From NCBI GenBank assembly GCA_022316685.1, contig JAKJHU010000037.1, positions 2,405,792-2,469,791 of the forward strand: a stretch of DNA of 64,000 nt. The letters run 5' to 3'. How positions within the stretch are numbered: the first letter of the stretch is position 1; the number at the start of each line of letters is the position of its first letter. A program made the translations under genes and the position numbers. The notes beneath the pieces were generated by a model. The model was given only the letters and a program-made list of their open reading frames with translations, did no database searches and had not been told where the DNA came from. This document shows, one piece after another, positions 37,601-45,160 of the stretch. The DNA is from Progne subis subis. Its lineage: Eukaryota > Chordata > Aves > Passeriformes > Hirundinidae.

Positions 37601-40600
37601 GAAGCTTGGATTCAAGAGCACTGAAGTTACGAGGATCTCTGCAGTCTTCTGATTAAAAGACCATGCTTCAACTTACCCAATGGACTTGGTTGAAGGGCAA
37701 CAAGAACCATTTAATGTACCCTGTGTAACTGGCTGCCTACTGATAGGGAAAGCCTTTCCTTCAACTTACTGGCAAATTGAAGATATCTGAAGAAATGTAG
37801 AATGAAGAATTTGGTAACAGAACAAACCACTACTAACTTTCTCAAAAAGCACAGTTTTTATGCTGATGTAGGCTGGAATCAAAGCAGTAACAGCACTTGC
37901 TTGTTATACCAGTTGTGCAGATGAAGATAGACAACTGTAGCCATTTCTTAGATGATAAATGATTATTTCTTCTAGCAAGCTGTAGTGAATTGAGCTGACA
38001 AAAATCACTTTTGGAGCAAGCAAGTGCATGTTGTTTTTATATTGTTTTTGTTTTAGTAAAAGAAAAATCCTGAATAAATTATTCATGGCAATGCTGTATT
38101 TCTCTGTCTGTGAGCAGAGATCTTTAAAAGGCATTGGGCTGCAGGAACACATTTGTATGAGGAACTAAAGTTTGCCTGTCCAACAAAGGATGACCAGTCA
38201 GGACACAGTTACTGGCAGAAAAGCAGTACTTGATCATAACTGCTCTGGCTGTGTCATTAGCTTCTGCTTTTCTCTCTTTATGAGGAAGGAATAGAGTTAT
38301 TAAAAGACACTCGTTGTGTTATGCTAAGAAAGCAGCAATTTTTACGTGAATAAGCTAGAACTGGGTTCTAGAATAGATCCTCAGCCTTTTGTAGCATTTA
38401 ACACCACGGTGCTCAGGCCTTTTGTGGTTTCTCTGGAGCTTCTGTGTTTCCTCAGAATCAGGTTATTTCTTTTGCAGGAGTATTCCAGTGAAAGTGCATC
38501 CTTTCCCAAAACACTGATAACTACTTGCTTTCATCCTTTATCTGCTGTATATGATAAGAGGAAGGCAACATGGTTAACTGTATGATTCAGGTATCTCAGA
38601 GGAAGGATCAGCAGTTAACATCTTTAGTCTTGCTCTTTCATCTTTCATCATTTTCTGTTTTTAAAGTAGAGATCTCACTGAATTTGAAAATTGTTGGAAT
38701 CACTTAATTTGGTGCCCTTAAAAAATGGAAGAAATGAGGCTGTCCTTTGTTTTCTGTGCAGGAATTGACAGAAGAAGGCCTTCCTTTTCTCATACTTTTC
38801 CACATGAAAGATGACTTGGAGAGTTTAGAGAAATTCCAACAGGAGGTTGCACGGCAGTTAATAGGTGAAAAAGGTTTGTAATAATTCCCACTACTTCTTG
38901 GTTTTACTGCTATAATTTTTTTCAGACAACTCAGTGGAGTGGAAGCAAAGGCCAAACAGAATTGTAGCTTCCAAGCTCTTGAGACTGAAGGGCTTGATGC
39001 ATTTTTGACAGTGAGGACCAACTCCTCTGGCAATTATTAAAATAGATGCACAATTTATTAGTAAGTAACTTTCAGAAATCCTCCTTGTCAAAGTGATGTA
39101 ATGTGTTTTGAGAGGGCATTAAGCAAAGCTTCAGTTTGTAATATGGAAAAAAGACCACTTTAAGAAAATTTATTCTTTTGGTACTGTTGTTTATTTAGAC
39201 CTATTTACAGGTTTTTCATGTTGTGTCTATCTAATATCTCCATTTGTAATACTTAGGAAAGTGGGTTTCAAGTGGGTTTCAAGACGATAATAATAAAAAA
39301 AATCCTAACATGGGTTTTTGTCTGCTCACAATGTTAAGGTACAATAAACTTCCTCCATGCTGACTGTGACAAATTCAGGCATCCACTCCTCCACATTCAG
39401 AAGACTCCAGCTGACTGCCCTGTCATTGCCATTGATAGCTTCAGGCACATGTATGTCTTTCCAGACTTCAGTGACTTGTCGTAAGTATTTTTCTTGGTGC
39501 ATTTTAATTTGAGAGGAACAAACACAAAGGCTCATACTTTAATCAGTACTGTAGTAGGAATATGAGTAAATCTGGCACAGGTAAATCTACTTCTGTGTGA
39601 TTCAGTGTCAGAGCCTTAAAGCAGGATGAGCTGGCATGGAGTCATTGTATAAATGGAGTTGTATTACTTTAGAGCAAGAAAAGAATCTCATGTGAAGTTC
39701 TTAGATGCTGGTCTTTTCTTTCACAGTTTTGCTACTTCCATCATGGTTAGGCATTTGGAGCATGGCATAGTGTTTTTAGTAGTGATGTAGATATCTCAAC
39801 CTTAAGAGATTAAAAATACTACATGGAATGTGAAGTACTGTATTATCCAGGGATTACTGTAAAATGCAGCATGTAATAATTCCCATCCTGCTGGTTTGAT
39901 TTTTCCTGCAGTGCAATTCTAGCCTTCCTGCATTAGTCCACACCTGGAAAGCTGGCAAAGAAATGGTTGTGTGGGTTTGTGAAATTTTCCATGTGCTGCT
40001 TGGAAAATTGCCAATCACTGGCATGTTTATTTGGATAAAATGGCAGCAAAGTATCATGGTGCTTAGGTGAAATGCTGCTGTGGTAACCCTCATTACCTCA
40101 GCCTGTGTATGGTGCGCTGCCTTGGAAGCAGATGTTCTGTCTTGCAGGGATCAGTCAAGGAATGAAGATGTGTAAATGTTCTCTTCGGGGGCTTTCAGCC
40201 TGAAAGAAGTGCTCTGTCTTTGTCTTCTGGTTGGGTGTTAAATTCCAGTCTCTGTCTCAAAGGAGGCAGCTGCACATACACTGCCTGCTAACTCCTGGTT
40301 AGATGTCTAGGCTGGGTATTTCATTTTTGTCAAAACCAAGGATTCAAAGCTCAGGCTTCGCATGCGATGTGAATGTAACGTCATGTCCAATTCTGCTATT
40401 CCAGGAGGCATTTTTCTACCTGAGGTATTGACATCTGGGAAGAGAGTTAGAACTTAGCTTCTTTCTATAATTCTCTGCAGGCTTATCTATAAAATGTTGT
40501 CTCTGATATATCTTGAATAGTGCTTTTCAAATATCTGAAGCTATGTATGTTGAAATTCTTGATAAGTGACTATTTTTCTCCCTGTGTTCCTGTTTCTTTG

Positions 40601-43600
40601 GAAGATTGTATTCACCACACACCCTAGCAAAAAAATAGCAGAATATTTGCATTTTAAGACCACTTTTTTTATTGTCTCTTTTTAAACAGCCCTAAAACAA
40701 ATTAACATCTCATATAGAGGCAGTAGAGATTTTAGTTTAGACTTTGATGTTATGTTTCTTAAATGTTCAGTTTCTGTTGAAACACTGTCAGAATAATGAG
40801 AGCTACTTGCTTGATGTATACCAGTTGTCACTTAAAATGAAGCTGAGAGAGAGATGTCAGGATTGTAAACAGCTGCCTAATGATAAATAATTACTCAACC
40901 TTGTTCTAGGAGGTTGAGCTGATATATAGAAATAGCAAAACACAGTTTGGGAACAAGAAGAGCTTGGAGCTCCTGGGAAGATACTCTTTTGTGTATATGT
41001 GGATTGGATGTTTGGCTTGGTTGTTTTTGTTGTTTCTTGGGTGGTTTTATTTTTTAATAATAAGTAAAATCTTAATTCTGAGACATTCATCTACCATTTC
41101 AGTAACCTTCTGGACGCTTTACAAACTGGCCCTGGGCTGTCTCTTGTAACCTCAGTGCTGCCACCAGCCAATAGGGTTTGGATATGGCACATTCAGAGCT
41201 GGCCCACTAAAAGATTTCCTCTTTCTTTAGGGAGTTCATTGTCTTTTTAGAGAATAGGCACTTGGCAGGCAAATGAGACCATCACTATTTTATCCTCATC
41301 CGTTGGCCACCTGACCCTATTCATCCTGCTGTTCCAGGCTGGAAGTTATAGCAGGGAGTGTCCAACAGATGGGTTGTAGCTTCTCAGCAAGAATAGGCTG
41401 AGCTACACGATGCTGCAGGCACCAAGTGCCCTTGCTGCTTTTAGGAGAGGAGAATGTATCCAGCAATGTGCCTGACCTAGAACAGGGCAGGAGCCTGAGG
41501 AAAAGCAGGGAGCAGTTAGTCTGCTGGCCCTATAGCCAGGCTGGAATGAACCCCTTTTTCTCCACTGGTACTAATTCATGATCTCACCTGGATGGGAAGA
41601 GGCCCTTTAAATTACCAGTGTAATACTAAAATTGCTGTAATGATACCCTCTGAGTCAGTATCTGCTGCATTTTATCCATGGGGTTTTCTGATGATCTGAA
41701 ATATCGCTGTAGTTTGTCTGACCACACTTTCTTCCTCTTTCCTAAATGTATTAGTTTGATTAAAGACTCCCTACAAAACCTGTGTCCATTCACACATTAG
41801 CTTTAGATTTCCTGCGTAGTGCTCACACTATACTTTTTTATCTCATCTTTAATACTAGATAAACTCTTCACTTTGAAGTTTTTAGTCAACTTGACATTTC
41901 ACAAATAAAACTGGATGCTGTAGTTTAGCACGTTTGCTGTGGGTGACAGTAGATGATCTCAGATTAGATTTACATTGATATCCTCTTAGTGCTTATCTGT
42001 GGTCCGTGTGCAGTTGCTGAGGCAGTAGAGAGCCTTTCAAAGATGTTTTGTCAATAGTGCTCCCCAAGTGTCATTTGTATCTGTAAACTGTGCATTTGGA
42101 ACCTGCTGTTCCCTCTTACATTACGGTTAGTGGGGAGCTGAAGGGAGTTCACAATGAAGTTATTGGCTGGTACAGCTCTGTGGGAGTTATTGAAAAGATG
42201 AAATACTTGCTGTGTTCTCAAGAGACAGTGGAAAGAAAAAGAAGCTGGTGGGATACCTTAGCAAACCATGTGGCTCCCTGTCCTCTATTAATCACCTGAA
42301 AGTAGGCATAGTGAGCTAGATAAACAGAAGTTGGCTGCTCTAAGCAGTGCACTTTAAATCTCCTGTGTTTGGACTTAACTTGTAATAAACATGTGGATGT
42401 TTCTGTTGAATTTGTTCCAGAGTTCCAGGTAAACTGAAGCAATTTGTACTAGACTTGCATTCTGGAAAACTGCATAGAGAGTTTCATCATGGCCCTGATC
42501 CAACTGATGTAGCACCTGGTCAGGTAAGGTTACAGCAAATACATGTCATTTGGCCCTTTACTAAAGACCTTTTTATTGCTCCTGGTCAGAGCTGTACCTT
42601 CTAGTATATTTGTACTTTTAACTTCTGTCTTTGGAAAGAGAAAATCTGTTAACAGAAGCATAACATTACCACTTTTGCTTGGCTCCTCAGCCACCTTTGG
42701 GTAAAGGACAGGGAGTATTAGGGGTACTATGGTACCTATTTGCCTTAAATAAGGGAAGAGTATAAAAATATTTATTTTCTCCACTGGAACAGGAGACCTT
42801 GGGCTGGATGACTGTTCTGACTTCATAGAGCTGCTATTAGATTCTCCTGTGTTTTCAGTGCAAAAGCTGATAACCCATCATAGCTGCATTGTTTCCCACA
42901 CAGCACACTACTAGGGGTTGCTTCTAAGGGGAAACAACAATTGATTGGATGTTTTATATATTTACCAATGCAAGCAGGAGGCAAATTATTAGAGCATTAA
43001 GAAAGGATGGGTGAGCAGTAACAGGCCTTACTGCTTTTGTTAATGCGGTTGACAAACAGCATTAGCAGTGCTCTCAGGCTGCACTTGTCAGTTTGATCTC
43101 CTCATGGTTCTGCTCAAAGCTTGTCATGTTGTGTAATTACATGCCTGCAAGTCACTTCTGGGATCTCTTCAGGAATACAACTACTAGATTCTTCTCTAGA
43201 CAAAAGTCAGAAGCACCTCAGTGTCAGAAAAGAAAGGACATGACCATCCCCAGTTCCCTCTGCTCATCAGCCTTGTATCTTCTTGACACTCCACTCAGCT
43301 CACATGGTTGGGGTCCTGCTGAAAAGTGCAAATTTAACTGTCAGGGAACATTTTCACTACCTTGGGCACCCTCCAAAGAAAGAACCATTTTTAAACATTT
43401 ATTTCAAGGTATACAGTGTTGTCCAGGGCTCAAAGGGCCACTTTGGTGTCAGAGGAGCCCTGGTGCCTCTGTGTTGGGGAGCCTTGGACCATTCCATTGC
43501 TGGGGAACAGAAACTACTTAGTTACAGGGATGTGGGATTTACATCTGTGGGATGCGGTAAGAATGGCACTGCTCTAAGTCGATTGAGTGCAGCCTCCTGT

Positions 43601-44672
43601 TGCCCTGCTCAAGAGATTTTGAAGTGTGAAAGCCCTGGAGGACTTGCCTTGGCCAGGAGAATGACTGCTGTTGAATGTTGTCATGACTGGCTGTGAAAAC
43701 ACGTGGGCTGAATTATCTCAAACAGTAATTCATTTGAGTTGTAGGTCCCTGTGATTCTCAGAAATTCAATGAGCAACCACAATTGAGGTCATCAGGAGGA
43801 GGGGCAGAAATAAGGGCTGGAGACTGTGGCGTAGGCCAGGCACTTGCCCTGAGGAGGAGGTTTGGCCAGGGAAGGAGGAAGCCTTTGGAGTCCCTGGATC
43901 CTGCTGCATGCATGCCTGGGCACAGGCAAGGGACCCAGAGCTGCAGGCTTACTCTTGCCTCATTTCTGCCTTGAAAAATGCTCACAAAACCTGGGATGTT
44001 TATGTTCCCATCTCTGTATGGCATCGTGCCATCTTGTGGAAGATATGGATGCAATGGAAACAAATACTGGCCTTAATTAGAGGCTGCTGTCGTGGGCCAC
44101 CTATGCCCCTTGAATTGCATTTATTTTTGTATGGGGTGTTTTTTCTTTTATTTTCCATGGAAAAGTAATTCTAAAATACTTTTGCTGTGATGTCACTTTT
44201 GCCCTGGTATATCTCAAACACAGGCACATAAAACTAGAATACCCCCAAAGCAAGTGGTAGATTCAAGCAAATCCACAATGGGGTACATTTGAAATACTTC
44301 TGTATGACTTGTAGAGAAAGTCATATGGTGGCCGTTGCCCTTGAGATGTTACAACAAAAGGGATATCCTTACTGCTTAATTAATGTGTGTGTGTGTGTGT
44401 TTCTGTGTTCCACCTACTTGGGACCCAGAACATGCCTTCCAAAAAAACCCCAAACTTAATTTGTGAGAATGCAGGACATTTGTGCGCTCCCTTAATGCTA
44501 GAAATCCATGTAATGGACATGAATGATTATTAGTCTAACAAACAGTTTTACTGTCTGTTCTGTTTTTCAGCCAATTCAGGATTTAGCAAGCAGCCCACCA
44601 GAGAGCTCATTCCAGAAACTGGCACCCAGTGAACATAGGTACACCTTATTGAGGGAAAAAGATGAACTTTAA
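16580..44672 (+). CDS. ERP44: ERP44, thioredoxin-fold ER chaperone, exons 2-12 (5'-partial gene)
   Basis: Spliced gene of the protein disulfide isomerase family that works between ER and cis-Golgi. ERp44 binds unassembled or KDEL-lacking clients (Ero1, IgM, adiponectin) through one reactive cysteine and returns them to the ER. Coding parts are 16580-16652, 18433-18472, 19898-20013, 28820-29004, 29413-29528, 33557-33614, 34934-35050, 38762-38873, 39339-39480, 42421-42523 and 44571-44672, all bounded by GT/AG. The joined frame has no internal stop and aligns with human ERP44 without gaps from residue 20 to 406. Domain order is a (about 30-138, CRFS motif at 58-61), b, b' and a C-terminal tail. 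Cys58, Cys92, the pairs Cys189/Cys241 and Cys301/Cys318, and the zinc-binding histidines 328, 357 and 361 are present. It ends in KDEL. Exon 1, with the start codon and most of the signal peptide, is not in the window. Confidence 0.97.
16653..18432 (+). other. ERP44: ERP44 intron 2
   Basis: A 1780-bp intron with GTGAGT donor and TTCTCAG acceptor. It is AT-rich with short T-runs. I see no repeat family, RNA gene or second exon. Confidence 0.85.
18433..18472 (+). CDS. ERP44: ERP44 exon 3: start of the thioredoxin a domain
   Basis: A 40-bp exon between TTCTCAG and GTAAGT, entering in phase 1 and leaving in phase 2. It encodes [14 protein letters not shown], identical to human residues 44-57. 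This is the strand leading directly into the active-site motif. The Trp57 codon is split across the next intron. Confidence 0.96.
18473..19897 (+). other. ERP44: ERP44 intron 3
   Basis: A 1425-bp intron with GTAAGT donor and TTTACAG acceptor. It contains pyrimidine-rich runs near 18488, 19678 and 19785. No gene or repeat family is recognised. Confidence 0.85.
19898..20013 (+). CDS. ERP44: ERP44 exon 4: active-site CRFS motif
   Basis: Lies between TTTACAG and GTAAGT. It encodes the last base of Trp57 and then [20 protein letters not shown] through VDCDQH. CRFS replaces the CGHC of ordinary PDIs: only Cys58 (Cys29 of the mature protein) remains, so the protein forms mixed disulfides with clients and does not oxidise them by itself. 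Cys92 (Cys63 mature) is also here. The exon leaves one base of the Ser96 codon. Confidence 0.97.
20014..28819 (+). other. ERP44: ERP44 intron 4, the largest complete intron here
   Basis: An 8806-bp intron between the active-site exon and exon 5. It contains G-run-rich, G/T-rich tracts near 22574-22610 and 28616-28685. The second lies about 200 bases before the exon 5 acceptor. I could not identify a transposon or nested gene. Open frames inside it are short and show no family match. Confidence 0.8.
28820..29004 (+). CDS. ERP44: ERP44 exon 5: end of the a domain and linker to b
   Basis: Acceptor TTTTTAG, donor GTAAGT, 185 bp, ending in phase 0. It encodes residues 96-157. [20 protein letters not shown] contains the cis-proline (Ile-Ser-Lys-Tyr-Pro) expected opposite the reactive cysteine in thioredoxin folds. 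The [14 protein letters not shown] stretch is identical to human. The linker after it is more diverged. Confidence 0.97.
29005..29412 (+). other. ERP44: ERP44 intron 5
   Basis: A 408-bp intron with GTAAGT donor and TTTTTACAG acceptor. It is AT-rich and has no further feature. Confidence 0.88.
29413..29528 (+). CDS. ERP44: ERP44 exon 6: b domain, first part
   Basis: Acceptor TTTTTACAG, donor GTAAGT. It encodes residues 158-195 plus two bases of Gly196: [19 protein letters not shown] and onward to [12 protein letters not shown]. Cys189 pairs with Cys241 in the known structure. The catalytically silent b domain begins here. Human has Ala where this sequence has Val after Cys189. Confidence 0.97.
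29852..29926 (+). repeat. 75-base CT/T polypyrimidine tract
   Basis: An uninterrupted pyrimidine run made of (CT)n followed by long T-runs. A purine stretch AGAGGGAGAGAG lies immediately before it and could pair with the CT repeat. It sits about 320 bases after ERP44 exon 6. Confidence 0.92.
30289..30593 (+). mobile_element. Solo LTR of an endogenous retrovirus (ERVL-like)
   Basis: About 305 bases starting TGTAGTGGTTTC and ending near CGTACCCACA, so bounded TG...CA. Inside are a TATA box (TATATAAA, 30497-30504), AATAAA (30517-30522), a pyrimidine/T-rich stretch and a U5-like segment with GTGTGAGTATCAC. The general plan and wording match avian ERVL-type LTRs. I see no internal retroviral coding region on either side and no convincing target-site duplication, so this is a solo LTR or a fragment. 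It is in the same orientation as ERP44. Confidence 0.65.
33557..33614 (+). CDS. ERP44: ERP44 exon 7: b domain, short exon
   Basis: A 58-bp exon between TTGTAG and GTAAGT. It encodes the last base of Gly196 and residues 197-215, [19 protein letters not shown]. The human equivalent is DVSKPERYSGDNIIYKPPG. It ends in phase 0. Confidence 0.95.
33615..34933 (+). other. ERP44: ERP44 intron 7
   Basis: A 1319-bp intron with GTAAGT donor and CAG acceptor. It is AT-rich. No repeat or gene is recognised. Confidence 0.85.
34934..35050 (+). CDS. ERP44: ERP44 exon 8: end of b and entry to b'
   Basis: A 117-bp exon of exactly 39 codons, in phase 0 at both ends, between GAACAG and GTAAGA. It encodes residues 216-254, [20 protein letters not shown] through [10 protein letters not shown]. 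Cys241 is present. Being symmetric in phase 0, it could be skipped without a frameshift, although its content is well conserved with human. Confidence 0.97.
35051..38761 (+). other. ERP44: ERP44 intron 8 with an antisense CR1
   Basis: A 3711-bp intron with GTAAGA donor and GTGCAG acceptor. An antisense CR1 3' end begins about 230 bases after exon 8 (separate entry). From about 35.7 kb onward I see ordinary AT-rich intron sequence. Confidence 0.83.
35270..35670 (-). mobile_element. CR1 LINE 3' fragment, antisense to ERP44
   Basis: On the + strand the sequence runs as the reverse complement of the CR1 3' end. It begins near AAGGTTGGGAAAGACCTCTA, then TTCCAGGGATGGTCATTCTA, then GAGCAGCCTGTTTCAGTGCT, and finishes near CCTTTTCTCCAGGCTAAACA. 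It is 5'-truncated, as most CR1 copies are. The similarity is clear to the family and moderately diverged. Ends are approximate. Confidence 0.9.
38762..38873 (+). CDS. ERP44: ERP44 exon 9: b' domain
   Basis: Acceptor TTCTGTGCAG. The donor reads G/GTTTGT, which is weaker than the GTAAGT-type donors used elsewhere in the gene. It encodes residues 255-291 plus one base of Gly292: [20 protein letters not shown] through [10 protein letters not shown] second open frame on the opposite strand across this exon is only a shadow. Confidence 0.96.
38874..39338 (+). other. ERP44: ERP44 intron 9 with weak splice signals
   Basis: A 465-bp intron whose donor is GTTTGT and whose acceptor ends TGTTAAG. Both are weaker than the other junctions of the gene. 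An 11-bp unit (GTGGGTTTCAA) is duplicated in tandem at 39261-39282, about 56 bases before the acceptor. Confidence 0.85.
39339..39480 (+). CDS. ERP44: ERP44 exon 10: b' domain with Cys301/Cys318 and zinc ligand His328
   Basis: A 142-bp exon. The acceptor is TGTTAAG, an unusual AAG end; the donor is GTAAGT. It encodes residues 292-338 plus two bases of Ser339, beginning [20 protein letters not shown], a stretch identical to human. Cys301 and Cys318 form the b' disulfide. SFRHMY carries His328 (His299 of the mature protein), one of three histidines that bind zinc and control client capture in the Golgi. Confidence 0.97.
39481..42420 (+). other. ERP44: ERP44 intron 10
   Basis: A 2940-bp intron with GTAAGT donor and TTCCAG acceptor. 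No repeat family or gene is recognised. There is a G/T-rich stretch near 41015-41060. Confidence 0.83.
42421..42523 (+). CDS. ERP44: ERP44 exon 11: zinc ligands His357 and His361
   Basis: Acceptor TTGTTCCAG, donor GTAAGG. It encodes residues 339-373: [20 protein letters not shown] followed by [14 protein letters not shown]. The KLHREFHH segment supplies His357 and His361, equivalent to mature His328 and His332 and the partners of His328 in exon 10. All three zinc-binding histidines are therefore conserved. It ends in phase 0. Confidence 0.97.
42524..44570 (+). other. ERP44: ERP44 intron 11
   Basis: A 2047-bp intron with GTAAGG donor and TTTTTCAG acceptor. The stretch 43.1-44.1 kb is more GC-rich than its surroundings and carries the longest chance open frames of the window (142 and 137 codons, overlapping in different frames). 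These match no family I know. A TG dinucleotide repeat lies at 44384-44400, about 170 bases before exon 12. Confidence 0.8.
44384..44400 (+). repeat. (TG)8 microsatellite
   Basis: Eight TG units plus T in ERP44 intron 11, about 170 bases upstream of the exon 12 acceptor. Confidence 0.95.
44571..44672 (+). CDS. ERP44: ERP44 exon 12: C-terminal tail ending in KDEL
   Basis: Acceptor TGTTTTTCAG; the frame runs to TAA at 44670-44672. It encodes residues 374-406: [20 protein letters not shown] followed by [13 protein letters not shown]. In human ERp44 the flexible tail covers the client-binding site and opens at acidic pH; its last four residues bind the KDEL receptor. Human ends RDEL. This copy ends KDEL, the commoner retrieval signal. 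Confidence 0.97.
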   Translation, partial: PIQDLASSPPESSFQKLAPSEHRYTLLREKDEL

Positions 44673-45160
44673 AATACTTGAAATAATCTTGCAAGCCTTT
44701 CAGACAGCAGCATTGACTTCTGTGTGGTGGAAATAGTAAACCTATATTTTCATAATTCTATGTGTATTTTTATTTTGAATAAACTGAAAAATAATTTTTT
44801 CTCCCCAGGCTTGTAAATACATTTGTTTGGTGGGTCATTCTGTACAGCATCTTTCAAACAGTACATTCTTAATGCTATAGTGAAATATCAGAGACCCATC
44901 CAGACTCTTGATCTAACTCTGTAAAACTTTTATAATCCAAATGAAGGTATCCTTGCCAGAGACATGCTGTTAACTTGCACTATCCCATTAAATAGGACTT
45001 TTGGGTTGTTTTCTGTGTAATCTTGGTAGTATGTGCTTTTTCTTCTTCTGTGAACAGCTATCCTGGTAATCTATTTCTTTGTCACATTTTTCTCCAACTT
45101 AAGAGGGTCTTCTATTCTGGATACTTGGGAGGGGAATAAATTAAAAGTTTTACAGAATCT
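44673..45160 (+). other. ERP44: ERP44 proximal 3' UTR with two poly(A) signals
   Basis: Non-coding sequence directly after the ERP44 stop. AATAAA occurs at 44778-44783 and at 45135-45140. The second is followed within about 30 bases by a GT-rich stretch (CGTGTGGTGC) typical of a downstream cleavage element, so about 45155 is the better proximal end. A longer UTR reaching the AATAAA at 47290 is possible. Choosing the end needs transcript data. Confidence 0.65.

Noticed and set aside
38704..39033. - strand frame of 109 codons over ERP44 exon 9
   Set aside because: It is the antisense shadow of exon 9, which is securely coding on the + strand.
43093..43696. Longest open frames of the window (142 and 137 codons, + strand) in ERP44 intron 11
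   Set aside because: They overlap in two different frames, match no family I recognise, have no convincing splice context as a gene, and sit in a GC-richer stretch where stop codons are rarer.
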